The position numbers and the translations under genes were made by a program. Positions 34,456 through 49,600 of a DNA stretch of 64,000 nucleotides are shown piece by piece (within the stretch, counting starts at the first letter, position 1; each line of letters starts with the position of its first letter). The notes under the pieces were generated by a model. That model was not told the origin of the DNA, made no database searches, and worked only from the letters and a program-made list of their open reading frames with translations. The DNA comes from Ziziphus jujuba. Its lineage: Eukaryota > Streptophyta > Magnoliopsida > Rosales > Rhamnaceae. The stretch spans positions 30,464,501-30,528,500 of the forward strand of contig NC_083382.1 of NCBI RefSeq assembly GCF_031755915.1, read 5' to 3'.

Positions 34456-35983
34456 CGTCTCAGGACTCTTTGAATCAAAATTTCAATGCCTCGAAAACTA
34501 TTTCACATGCTATTCATACCACATGGAGCTCATTTCCAACCACCCCACTACAAAATGATTTTTTTTTTGACAAACACAATAAAAAAAAATAAAAATTGAA
34601 AAATGAAAAAACCATCAAACTGGTTCCCTAAGCTCATAAGAAAAAGCTCTTGGAAATGAACAAAAAATGGTCCTAAGCTGAACAATGAAATTTATTCAGA
34701 GACCCAGTTGGTCAAAATAGGCGCAGGGATTGGACGAAAAGCCAGAGAGAGGAAGGAGGGCGTGGAAAGAGAGACTGCTTGAGAAAGAGGGAAAGTTTTC
34801 CTTGAACCGGGGGCAGGTGGCGTAGTTTCAAACATAGGGGGCGGGCAGCTCGGGCAGGAGAGAGAAAGAGAAAAAAAAAACTTTTTTTAGCTGATTTTTT
34901 TTCCCCAACCCTTATTCTGCAGGAAAAAATTATAATAATAAAAATAACAAAATGTGAATGAATACTCAATCTGTTTAGCTAAAGAGAAAAATGTGAATAT
35001 TAAGATCACATTAAAGTGACCTAGAAAACCAAAAGAATAAAAAAAAAAAAAGTTCACTTCTTGGTTATTGTCTTATACATCTCCAAACTTCAAAAGTTAT
35101 CATTATTTCTCATTTTGAATTATGATGGTGCCAAAAGTTCATATTTGTTAACGATATGAGTATTTCGTCAACAAAAACGATATGGTTATCTACATGATAT
35201 ATACATAATTACCAAATAGTAACTCTCTCTCTCTCTCTCTGATATTGCCACCTGTTAAAAAAGCTTTCATATTGCTTGGATCTTTTCGTAAATTAGAAAA
35301 AGGTCTATTTCCACTTTAATCCTTGTATTTATTTATTTTCCAAGAAATATTACTGTTGTATTTGAATAGTTTTCAGCAAATTCCATGTTGTTTTGATTTC
35401 TTAATTTTTATATGAGCTTTATTTCTCTTTTTTTCTTTTTTCTTTTTTTATTTTCCATTAAACTCCTTGACTTTGCTTAGGTCTAGATCTAGGGCCAGCT
35501 AGAGGGGCTTCAAAAATATCCGACACCTAAACAAGTTGTTAAATTTATCATGAACCTACTTTAGCTTGCTAATTACAACCAATAAAAAGAATAACAAGAC
35601 CAGGAAAAATAAACTTTATTTAACAAATATGCAAACAAAAATAAAAACTTTTTTATGCTTTTCAAAGATCAACTGAAACCTCAAGTGACTTTTATAAAAG
35701 TTTACAAATTACAGAAACTAATTTGTAATCATATCATATCAGTTTATGTTGAACACCATCCATAATAGTAGTTGCTATACAGAATAAATAAAGCCCCTCA
35801 TTTGGGTTGTGACAGGTGAGTACTAAGCAAACGACAAGAAGCCTAAAAGAAGCCCTCAGATTAAACACGAAATCTAAGTTCAAGGTACATCAGTAGAACT
35901 GTAGGAGTAATGTACAACAAGAAGCCTTAGCAAGAAGCCTTAGCAACTAGGCTTTCACTCTTCAATTTAAGGTTCTAAATACT
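34456..35983. other. Spacer between PBL start and CLP1 stop
   Basis: The left part (to about 34900) is probably the PBL leader and promoter, purine-rich on the plus strand; the right part probably holds the CLP1 3' untranslated region. It contains a (CT)n run near 35223-35240. No gene is supported. Confidence 0.5.
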
Positions 35984-38900
35984 TCATGTTTCGAGCCATG
36001 TCAAAGTCCCCACGATCAAAAATTTGCTGGGAAGTTCACCGGCGGATGGTGCAAGATAAGTTATTTTCTTCCTGCATTGCTAGACAGTTAAGTAAGGCAA
36101 AACCATGTTTTAATATCATTTTATACTAACTACATTAAAAGCTAAAACTCAAACCTCTGAATGTCAATGTCTGTGACATATATAAACCCAGCTACGTTAC
36201 TGCACCAAAAGTAAATTAATCAGAATTACAGAAGCAGCAGTGTGTTTGTTTGTTTGAGTGAGAGAGAGAGAGAGAGAGAGAGAGACCAAAACATTTAAAT
36301 TCATGTGACAGAGACTCATGCTAAACTGAGAGACATCTACCATAACATTTGCACTTCAGATAAATCCATATCAAACTCGACAATATTCTTTTTGCCAAGA
36401 ATTGAGACAAAAAGCAAACAAAAATCCAGTGCAACAAATTACCTTGAAATAATTTGCTCAGGTTCTTTAGCAAATGAAACAGCAAGGACTAAATGGAGCA
36501 AATCCCGGTTAATATTCACATGCACTAATCTTGTAGGGTCTGCCGCAGGCTCTGCGCCAATTGGCAGTGCTGAACGTGGTGCCTGTGGCCCGCCACCAAT
36601 TCGATAGACAGATAAATCACTGAAATTTGCGATATTAGAATGTGGGGAGAGATCATTTGCAAGGCCGTAAAAATATTCCTGGCAGCAGTATCAGTATGAA
36701 TAAGCCTTGTAATGGAATAAAAAGTGATAACAGAATATGGAAATCCTATATGAAACATATATGTTAATTCATGCTCTTGCAAAAAATAGATATTTTGATA
36801 AACTACAAAGATAACAGAATTTGTTTACTTAGATTAATCCAAATACACAAAGCAATATCTGAAATATGCCCACCAACCAAACAATACCTAGAAGAAAGTA
36901 GCTAGTTTGACCAATCATCAACATAAAGTAGAAATATATTCTTAAAGAATGATACTAGAAGCACCATCTAGTCTACCAAGTTATCTATCAAGTGTACACG
37001 TCATCATTTGATTGGTTTATACTTAATCACACTTATTCTTTCAAGGGTTGACTCATCCATATTAGGTTATATTAATATATTAACCAATTAAATAATGATA
37101 CATGTATACTTGGTACATAACTTGGTAGACTAGATGATGCCTGTAACATTACTCATTCTTTAAGCAATGTTGTAGCTCAAGGCGTATACTTTTTTGTGAG
37201 AGCCAGGTGGCAATTAAATGACATAATATGCCTTAACGGCAGATCAGAAATCATCAATGGATAATAACATCTTAGAATATATCAAGTTAACATGCATATT
37301 ACACCAATGACAAGTTATTTGTATTTGTAATTACTAATTAGTATTTTATCTCTTAAATGAATACATCTATATGTTTAGAGTACACGATCAACAATTTAAA
37401 AAATTTATCAATTTGTAAAATTATTCATGCAACTTATTTATCAAACACATAGAACTAGAGTAGGCAGTTTAGCAATAAGAGTACTATTAGTTAAACAGTA
37501 ACTTGGTCATCAGGAAAAATGCCACTTACCCTTATCCTATGACTCCTGGCCTTCTGTCTGAATTTGGCATTCCTGGATACAACACCACCTGACCTTTGAA
37601 GTTTCACAACGTCCACGTTTGGCTGCTTGTTCCTCAGAACATCTTTGAGCATGCTCCAAAGCTTTTCCTGAATGGCATTAGTAAATCTGTGTTATCATGG
37701 AAGCCTATTTAAAGATAAATAAAATTCTAGCAAAAGCAGTTTAAGAACTCCACAGACTGAAAGGAAACAAAATTTTTATTGCATAATTTTTTAGGTTATC
37801 ACATCACTTGTTAAGAGGAAAATGGCAAATCAACTCCACAAAAAGACAAGACTGCTGTTGATAATCCAATTACCTATCAATGTAAACATTCTTAAGGCTT
37901 TCAAAAATTTCATTTCAAAATACATCTTACCTAAGAAACATTAGAGGATTTCAAAGTCTCTCTAAGTTCAACAAAAGTTAATAAATTGAAGTACAGAGAG
38001 AATGGAACACACTATGAATGAAGGAAATTCCCAAAATCAGAATCATATGCAGAAACTTGGAAATGGAAATAACAAGTGCAACAACAATCAGAAATTTTGT
38101 TGTATAGAATAGAAATGGAATTTGATGCATATCCAGAAGAACAAGGAATAATGAAAACAACAAAATGCATGTACCAGTTCAGTGTAGAATCATTAATGGT
38201 GAGCATATGAAACCCTGAGAATGACCATGTATCTATGTCTGAGTCTTAAAGACCATAACCTATCATTACCAACCATATATATTTTCACAGGTTTGCTTAC
38301 AGGCTTAACAAACAAAGCCAAAATGAAATCAAAGACAATGCTTAATTGATAACATATTACAATAAAATATAATCAGGAAAAAGAAGAATTTTTAAGGTAT
38401 CTACCTGACCCAAAACCAAGACAACATTGGCATTGAATGTATCAATTGCATGAAGAAGCAACTGCCAAAATGATGCAAACATAAGAGATCATTGAGGATG
38501 GATTCCACCCAAAAGAGAAAAAATTTATACCAGCAGAAGCATCCCAAAACTGTTGCATACCTCATAGCCTACACCTTCTATCCATCCCATTGTGTTGATA
38601 ACCATGCCTGCAGCTCGAGATTCAGCATTACCAGCAAATTGTCTCTCTAACATTTGTGAAAGCTCCTTTACAAGCACTTTATAGAGATCTACATTGTTAC
38701 TGCAAATTAATGAATCTTAATTAATATCATAACATTGACAACTAACAGAGCTCAGCTACTTTAAAGTACATGGTAGTAAAAGGGATCGACCACTCAATAA
38801 AGACAATGATGACAGATTGCTAACTTAATCACCTAGGAGTTGTGTGCCCATAAAAGTAAACGAGGGGAATCTCTAGAGGAATTCCTTCCACAGGATCAAT

Positions 38901-39852
38901 AGGCATTTCAATAGGGGTAGCTGCAATGCATCCCGGAATTGTTATTGATCCTTGCCCAATATCCAAGTCCACAAAAGTAGGTTTCCAACCCTGTTTAGCT
39001 GCCCAGCTAAGAAGCATTCTTGACAAGGTACTCTTTCCAGAATCTGTAGGTCCCACAACAATCACCCTAGGACCCTGTTTATAGAGTATTAAGAAATGAA
39101 AAAAGTACATCATCAAAAACGGGACTTCGATAAATATGTAGAATGTAATATGTAGCATCCATGACTAAGAGATATATACATACAGCAAGGGATACAATTA
39201 TTCTAGAGATCTCAACATAAAAGAAAATTATTGACTTGAACAACCATCATAAATTTCTTCAATGAGCTTATGAAATTATAAATCTTTGCTATGGGTTTAT
39301 TCCTATGATTTGTAAAAACACTATATAACACAACAGTACAGAAAAATCGTGCTTTTCCATACCCAATCTATCAAAATATTTGTTTTCATTTAACTGAAGT
39401 GAGAAGCACATAATTCAAGCAATTTTAATGCAACGTTTTTTTCCAGAAACATACGTATTTTTTTTTTTTTTTTTTTGCCTTTTTCTTTTAATGAATGCTA
39501 CATAACAAAGTAAAAGAACATTTTTCTTTTTCCTCAGAAACATTATGTTTATGGATGCTACATACGTCAGAAGATGTAAAAGGAACAAATACCTCAGAGG
39601 ATGAAGCTTTTGCACGGTTTCTCCTACCTTCCAGTACGGCGTGCACATTGACGTAGCTAATCATGGGCGTCTGAAAAAAAAGTAGTATTTCAACTTCAAT
39701 GACCATTTACTCTCAGTCATCTAGAGTCATAGAAGGTAGTACAAAAATCAAATACCTCATCTGCAGTGTAGTCCGTTTCGGTAGTGCCATCCAATTCGAT
39801 TGTAGCTCCATACCAAGTAAAAACCTGTTCCAGAAAACTTGTAAAAATTGAA

Positions 39853-39883
<31 letters not shown>

Positions 39884-40131
39884 ATAAAAGAAACGCTTAC
39901 AGCGAACTTGAGCCTCGGAGGGAAGGTTAACCAAATTTCAGGAGGGAGCTCGGTGCCGAAAATCTCAGCCGTACCAGTAACGAGGCGTAGCTTGAGAGGC
40001 GTGTCGTTGGCTACTTCGATTCGAAGCTCGCTCTCTCTCTCCAATTTCACCTGCCTAATCGTCGATGCTGCCGATGTCGAAACCCCCGCCATTGCTACTG
40101 GAGCTCCAGCAGCCGAACCGCCGTATGCCAT
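35984..40131 (-). CDS. CLPS3: CLP1: polynucleotide 5'-hydroxyl kinase family, pre-mRNA cleavage complex II
   Basis: Ten exons: 39901-40131, 39756-39824, 39593-39670, 38833-39074, 38561-38699, 38405-38461, 37530-37667, 36443-36678, 36155-36199 and 35984-36071. They join in frame to 440 residues; Arabidopsis CLPS3 is about 444. The N-terminal domain has VKLERESELRIEV and WYGATIELDG. The P-loop GPTDSGKST (134-142) is followed by VDLDIGQGSITIPG and YFYGHTTP. Then come AAGMVINTMGWIEG and the C-terminal FRIGGGPQAP-type motif, here YRIGGGPQAPRSALP, and ITYLAPSAGELPSK. CLP1 binds ATP and acts with PCF11 in cleavage factor complex II during mRNA 3'-end formation in the nucleus; animal CLP1 is also an RNA kinase linked to tRNA splicing. 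Intron 7 carries a foldback element. The gene is divergent from the NDUFAF7 gene. Confidence 0.95.
36258..36285. repeat. (GA)n microsatellite in CLP1 intron 8
   Basis: A pure GAGAGA run of roughly 28 bases, intronic for CLP1. Confidence 0.85.
36941..37164. mobile_element. Foldback (MITE-like) element in CLP1 intron 7
   Basis: The left end CTTAAAGAATGA is matched by TCATTCTTTAAG at the right end. Further in, CATCTAGTCTACCAAGTTAT (from about 36965) pairs with ATAACTTGGTAGACTAGATG (from about 37118), and GATTGGTT pairs with AACCAATT. The element is about 224 bases, AT-rich and without coding capacity, as expected for a miniature inverted-repeat transposon. The target duplication is ambiguous: TTAA lies at both ends but may be part of the termini. 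The parent transposon family is not known to me. Confidence 0.75.
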
Positions 40132-40440
40132 TGTATCTTTTCTGACTCGCCAGCCAAAAAAGCCCTATCAAGTAGAGTAGAGTACTCTCCTAGTCCGTAC
40201 TAGAGAAGCGCAAAAGGATTCGGATTGCAAATCAAGAACCAAAATTTAACACACCATTTTTTGGATTGATCCAAAAAATTCAGAGTGGAAAAATGAAGGT
40301 TTCGTTTCTTTTCTCCGCCATTATTAGGAATTAAAATCTTCCTTCCGTCCAAACTAGGTAAGCTCTTTGTTGTTTTCTTTTGGGCCCAGTTATTCTTTAC
40401 TTTCATCTCCGATGGGCCCATTCTCTGTCTCTGAGTTAAG

Positions 40441-40468
40441 AATAAATAAAAAAAAATAAAATATAAAA
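40441..40468 (-). terminator. Pol III terminator of the tRNA-Ala gene
   Basis: On the minus strand the base after the tRNA 3' end begins TTTTATATTTTATTTTTTTT, giving several T runs of four or more, the standard Pol III stop signal. Confidence 0.8.
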
Positions 40469-40541
40469 TGGAGATGCGGGGTATCGATCCCCGTACCTCT
40501 CGCATGCTAAGCGAGCGCTCTACCATCTGAGCTACATCCCC
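40469..40541 (-). tRNA. tRNA-Ala, anticodon AGC
   Basis: The minus strand folds into a complete 73-base cloverleaf. The acceptor GGGGATG pairs with CATCTCC (with G-T), the D stem is GCTC/GAGC, and the anticodon stem CTCGC/GCGAG has loop TTAGCAT, giving anticodon AGC. The T stem is CGGGG/CCCCG and the discriminator base is A. The internal A box (TAGCTCAGATGG) and B box (GGATCGATACC) for Pol III are present. There is no intron, and no encoded CCA, as usual in eukaryotes. A TTTT run follows directly. Confidence 0.97.
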
Positions 40542-40664
40542 ATGGTAAGCAACATCATATTCCAAAACCTATGTTAATGTCATTGATTTCCAACACACTT
40601 TTTACTACCGAAGCGAGTTTTTAGTTCGAAGCCCATCTGGGTCACAGAAAGCAGCGTTCCAAAA

Positions 40665-44247
<3,583 letters not shown>

Positions 44248-44454
44248 ATGAAACTCTATTATTCAATGTTTATGGAGTGAGAATTAGACAAAGCCTAAGC
44301 CATATGGAGGCCAAATAAAATTTTGGAAATTTAATTGCTTGTCAAATGTTTAAGCTAACTTATAGTATTTTTTTTATATATATAAACTTTCTTAATTTTA
44401 GTAATTTTTTTCATATTGTATGATGAGAATCTTTATGGAACAGATAGATATACA

Positions 44455-44485
<31 letters not shown>

Positions 44486-44772
44486 TCCAAATTCTAAAAA
44501 ACATTGATCAGGAAGTTATAATAAGTGATATTTTAGAATTTTTTTTTTTTTTCCATTTGATTTTTTATTTTTTATTTTTTATTATATTTTTTTTTTTTCC
44601 CAAGGACAGCGACGTCCTAACAAATGGCACGTGTAATGGTAGAATACTTTTGAGCGAGGGAGAGTTTCCTACTACAAGATAAAATCATTTTGTTATATTC
44701 TTATCCTGGTGTAGCTTGTGCGCCAGTTTTTATATAACCAACCAACCAACCAAAACAAAAAACCAAAAAAAA
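44248..44772 (+). promoter_or_regulatory. Spacer and promoter before thioredoxin h2
   Basis: Contains the probable NDUFAF7 3' untranslated region, T-rich runs and a (TA)n run (44453-44476). Near its end are a GACGTC palindrome (44611-44616), a CACGTG G-box (44628-44633) and TATATAA at 44731-44737, 36 bases before the thioredoxin ATG. The ACGT motifs suggest bZIP or bHLH control; this is inference. Confidence 0.5.
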
Positions 44773-45458
44773 ATGGGAGGAATACTGTCAAGCCTGCTTG
44801 GAGGACCAGCGGCAGCCGAAGCAGCGTCGTCGTCGGAGCCGTCGCAAGTGCGGTCGTTCCACTCGTCGGAGAGGTGGCAGCTACACTTCAATGAAGTCAA
44901 AGAATCCAACAAACTGGTACTTTTTTATTTTAAGAATTTTTATTTTTTTTTTTGGGTGGGGAGTTTGTTTGAGGAATTAGAGGTGATGATCTGATAAATT
45001 GGTGTTGGAATGGAAAATGAACGATGGTGGAAGGTGGTGATCGATTTCTCAGCGACATGGTGTGGACCCTGCAAGCTAATGGAGCCGATCTTCAACGCCT
45101 TGTCTTCCAAGTTCACCGACGTTGACTTCGTTAAGATTGATGTCGACGAGTTATCCGTAAGTTCCTTTCTCATTTTCTCTTTCTTTTTCTTTTTTTTAAA
45201 TTATTATGTATTTATTTATAATTAGTTGGGTTTTAGATCTACAAGATAGATTAGATCTTTTGCAATGACATTTTTGTTGGTAAAAAAAAAAATAATAATA
45301 ATTAAAAAAAAAAAAAAAAGAAAGTAGCACAGGAATTTGGGGTTCAGGCGATGCCGACGTTCGTGCTGGTGAAGAAAGGGAAAGAAGTGGATAGGCTGAT
45401 TGGAGCCAAGAAAGAAGAGCTCGAAAAGAAGATTGAGAAACACCGTCCCACTGCTTGA
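44773..45458 (+). CDS. TRXH2: Thioredoxin h, h2 subgroup
   Basis: Three exons: 44773-44916, 45034-45156 and 45321-45458, joining in frame to 134 residues. The N-terminal extension [11 protein letters not shown] with Gly2 is the myristoylation type found in h2 and h9 proteins. [15 protein letters not shown] then leads into the fold; the active site is WCGPC (57-61), the cis-Pro is in AMPTF (Pro101), and [20 protein letters not shown] is near the end. It reduces disulfides of target proteins; h2 proteins have been placed in cytosol, endomembranes and mitochondria. Intron 2 ends in 16 A followed by G, with no pyrimidine tract. The exon 3 start is the only position that keeps the frame and gives the expected DELSKVAQEF join. 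Confidence 0.94.
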
Positions 45459-45550
45459 ATTCAATCCACACACCTCCATTGCCTTATTGTCCTGCTTCAA
45501 CCCTAGTGTAATTTGTGTTTCTTCTTCTTCTTCTTCCATTACTTTGGTTT

Positions 45551-45568
45551 GGGGGGGGGGGGGGGGGG
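45551..45568 (+). repeat. Poly-G run downstream of TRXH2
   Basis: Eighteen consecutive G in the probable 3' untranslated region of thioredoxin h2, 93 bases after the stop codon. Confidence 0.85.
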
Positions 45569-45789
45569 TGTGAACTAATGTTTGTTTGGAAGTTTAATGT
45601 TTGCTTGGAAATTTGGATTTTTATGAATTGTTGCTTGTAACTGCATGAGAGTGTTGCTTCTTTAATTTGTTTTATTTAGATCTATTTTGTTATCAGTCTT
45701 ATGGAGTACCTTGTTAAAACTACAGCCTGAAGCTACATATGATGTCTTGCATGTATATATGATCAAGTTATATTACTTCTTTCATTTCA

Positions 45790-45832
<43 letters not shown>

Positions 45833-46015
45833 TATATTATTGATTCTAGTTTCTTATTTGATTATATGATTTGTTCCATACTTACCATCAATATTTGCCA
45901 GCCAAGTTGATTAAACAAAATGGATGTTAGGATATTAACATAATTATATGTTATCTGTACCATGACGTATGAATTTTTGTTTTTATTTTTATTTTTTTGG
46001 TAATGACTACCAAGT

Positions 46016-46157
46016 ATGAATTTATTAATATTGAGTTGGTCTATATGATAAATTAGCAATAGTACAATTCATGTGATTTGTTGGAAATGAATTTATTAAT
46101 ATTGAGTTGGTCTATATGATAAATTAGCAATGGTACAATTCATGTGATTTGTTGGAA
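46016..46157. repeat. 71-bp tandem duplication
   Basis: Two copies of a segment beginning ATGAATTTATTAATATTGAG follow each other at 46016 and 46087, with one A/G difference (AGCAATAGTAC against AGCAATGGTAC). Confidence 0.9.
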
Positions 46158-46603
46158 ACAAACTAACATCCAAGTAAATGCTGTTGAAAGCTCTGAGTGT
46201 TACTAATTTTTAGATTTAGAAAATAAAAAATAAAAAAAACCTATTGACAAAAGGAAAGCTAGTAAAGGTTTATAACGCAAATATTAGTAGAAAAACAATG
46301 TCCTTTTGGTGAAGAAAGGGAAGGAAGAAGGAAGTGGGTAGGCTGGGTTAAGGTTTTTATTCTTATTTTTTTTGGGTGAAGTATGAAGCTGCCCAAATTA
46401 ACTTACATATATGATTTATTTTTGGTCAAAACTTACATGTATGATTATTAATTTAATTTCATATATATATATATATATATATATAACATATACCCACGCA
46501 AAGTAAAATATAAAATGACAAATTTACGAGTCTCTTAAACTATAATCAGTAAGCAACACCAATGTGAAGAGAACGAAAAGCATTCAAAAGGGGTAGTGGC
46601 AGC

Positions 46604-49600
46604 TCAGACAGTGTAAGCCTGCTGAATTGTGTCAATGTCGAGTCCTTTCAGTCTCACAACCGATTCCACATGCCCTTTCAGTGTATGCAGCTCTCTCAGT
46701 CTGTGCATCAGAAAACCATTATTATTAGTATCCCTCTTTAAGAAATCAATCTAATTTGTCCTCCTAAAAGGATCTCAATCTCATACAAGTAAAATTACTT
46801 TCACCGACAACAAAATAATAGTGTGTATATATATATATACACCTTGCAATCTCAGCTCTTCTTTTTGCCTCTTCTGCCATTTGGTTAAGCTCTGTATAAT
46901 TTGTACGGTCAGTGAACATCTTGGTGTCTGGTGGGTGCAGTCCATGGAGAGTCCTCTGTGCATGTGCCCATTTTAGTTCGCGTTCTTCTTTACCGAAATC
47001 CTTTTTCCTTGTAAAAGCAATCTGCAAAACAGCAAGTTTGAACCCAAAAAACAAAAAAATGAGCAGATGAGGATCCCTAGTGAATAAAATTAGTCAATTT
47101 AGGTAGAGCTAGTTGTACCCTTTGCTCAATAACAAGATCCCAAGCTCTTCCACTCAGCGCATAGCGGGTGATGAATTTGACAAAATCAAGTGGGAAATAG
47201 AAGATGAGGTTATATAGCCAAACCACACCAGCCCATCCCCATCCAATCCCCTCAATGGCAGCAAAACTCCAATTTGCATAGACAGCAATCAATGTAGCAA
47301 TCTGCTCACCAACAGATATTAGATAAATCAAATCATATTTATCTCTGATGTTGGAAGACTGCAAATTAGGTAAACAAAAATTGGCAGTCACTCACCAATT
47401 GAGCAATAACAAAAGCTCCTCCAAGTAGCAAACCAGGACGCTCAACAAAAGACCAACTCCGGGCTCGTGTCACGAATATTAGAGCTTGACTGATAGTACT
47501 CACTTGCAGGTATACTGCAGAAGCAAGTTTTCTAATGTCATCTCTATCCTCTTTCTGAAGGCTGGAAACCCCAAATGTACGCTGAAAATTACATGCACCA
47601 AGTATATATTAATCCAAGCAATATATCTCAATCGAATGGCAAGCTGATTCAGAAATCAGAACACACCTAGGTGGCGTTTCATACATATAAACACAGCTAG
47701 AGATACAAAATTTCAGTAAAGTGCATGGGAAGGACATAAGAAACACACAAACAATTTAAATGTTTTCTATTTATTTATTTATTTTATTATTATTATTATT
47801 ATTATTATTTTGTATGAAAGGCATTTCTGAAGCTATTAATGGAAAGGAGAAAATAAAATTGGAAGATCGCAGTCTATAAGATAAGTTAGTGCACTATGTC
47901 ATTACTCATTATATTTGGTGAAGACTTATTTTGTGTAGAAGTTATTTTTACTTACAGGGAAGAAATCTGTCTTGTATGCTGCCCAAAAGAAGATGACAGT
48001 CATCATAGCCAAGTAACCACCAAGAATGACTCCGGTTGCAAAGATCTCCGCAAGCTTCCAGCTATCTGGCAGAGGAGATGGCTTCACCCTATCTTTTGAT
48101 ATTGTCATAATGGTACCTGGTATGCCACATACCTTGTTATCAGTCAACAACAACAACAACAACAACAACAAGAAAACTAGTGAGAGAGAGAAGGTACATT
48201 AGGATTTTGAAGTAACTTCAGTTAGGGATATTTTAAATTTGAAAAATGGGGGGGGGGGGGGGGGGGGGGAAAGGGCAACTTTGTTCCATTTATCATTTAG
48301 TCATTAAACTCTATAAGATAGTACTAATACTAGAAAAAGAAAAGTAGAATACGCACCATCATTAAGGATAGCAATAATTAGAACCATGAAAGGAGGGAAA
48401 TCAAACTGCCATATGAGTGCTAACAACATGAAACCGAGCTGTTACATAAGAAATCAAATTCAAGTTCACAATCAGATATATAAGAAGAGCTCTTACAAAT
48501 TATATTTTAATCACAGGGATAAGGAAAAGTAATTAATCAGGTCCATTAGAGAACTACAAACCATAGTCAATAGTAGAAAACTTACCACGATACGGATTGT
48601 AATGGAAACAGCATAAATCTGCACCAAGAAATAAATCCAATTAGTGTACATAGAAAAATAAAATAACTACCAGCAGTAGGAACAGTAAACTTGACTAGGT
48701 TGTCTAAACATCATGCTAGCCTCTTTGTGGATCGCCTAAACCAAACCCATACTTTTATTCTCCAATCACAAGATTGAATAATGAATTAACGTCTGGTCTC
48801 CAACAGTCATTACCAATGCCTCATGAAAAAGTTAAAATACCATGCTATTCTTGGCTGAGGTAAATTAGTTTTTGAGAGGCATTTTATGTGCAGCCTAACT
48901 TCTCGATGAGCACTTGGAGAAAACTCAAAACAATCAGGACCTCAAACTCACCGTGTAATTTTTCATCCTCTGAAATATTGCCCGGCTAGTTAGGACAGCA
49001 CTTATGATGACACTCAAGCCAGGTTCGGTCAAGACAATGTCAGAAGCACTCCGAGCTGCATCAGTTGCATCCGCCACAGCAATGCCAATATCAGCCTTTT
49101 TAAGAGCAGGAGCATCATTGACTCCATCACCAGTCATTCCACATATATGTTTTCTGGCTTGCAATCGTTTCACAATTTCATATTTGTGCTCTGCACCAAC
49201 AAGGCCAATTAAGAAATCATGTATTAAAATCATATGCAAAAAGTACTAGTTATAAACCGCTGTTGTGGTTCACTCCCACCCCAATAGAGGGATCAAGCAT
49301 CCTGCACTTCTGTTAGCAGCCAAAGCATATGTAATGAAACTTGTCCTTGGCTAAATGATATGCCACCTATCAAAACTCCAGATAATCAATATCTGTATAT
49401 CAAAGATAATATATTACCAGGGAAAACACCAGCAAACCCATCAGCCTTTTCAATCAACTCATCAACAGGCAAAGCAGCAATCGACTCATCCTTTTGTCCT
49501 CCTAACAAAGCAGATGAAGGATACATGTTGGTTCCCATTCCCAAACGTCGTCCTGTCTCCTTTCCTATTGCCAGTTGATCACCTAAAGGAGATTGAAAGG

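Larger units (their letters stand above)
40132..40664. promoter_or_regulatory. Divergent promoter region between CLP1 and NDUFAF7, with a tRNA gene inside
   Basis: Only 533 bases lie between the two start codons, so the two gene promoters and leaders must share this space with the tRNA gene at 40469-40541. No convincing TATA box was found for either protein gene, which is common for housekeeping genes. Confidence 0.6.
45459..46603. other. Spacer between thioredoxin h2 and H+-ATPase 3' ends
   Basis: The two genes converge here. The stretch holds their 3' untranslated regions, a (TA)n(CA)n microsatellite at about 45794-45832, a 71-bp tandem duplication (46016-46157) and another (TA)n at about 46461-46484. 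GTGAAGAAAGGGAA at about 46308, a few bases of coding-like text also found in TRXH2 exon 3, may be a stray similarity. No gene is supported. Confidence 0.55.

Noticed and set aside
34093..34558. Open frames rich in Lys or Phe
   Set aside because: The homopolymeric parts come from poly-A/T runs in the PBL intron; only the minus-strand end near 34278-34455 is a true exon.
40200..40565. 121-codon minus-strand frame reading VAQMVERSLSMREVRGSIPR
   Set aside because: It is the tRNA-Ala gene read as protein, a well-known false annotation; the cloverleaf explains the sequence.
46300..46345. Short similarity to TRXH2 exon 3 (GTGAAGAAAGGGAA, GTAGGCTGG)
   Set aside because: The match is too short and broken to claim a duplicated thioredoxin exon, although a tiny scrap cannot be excluded.
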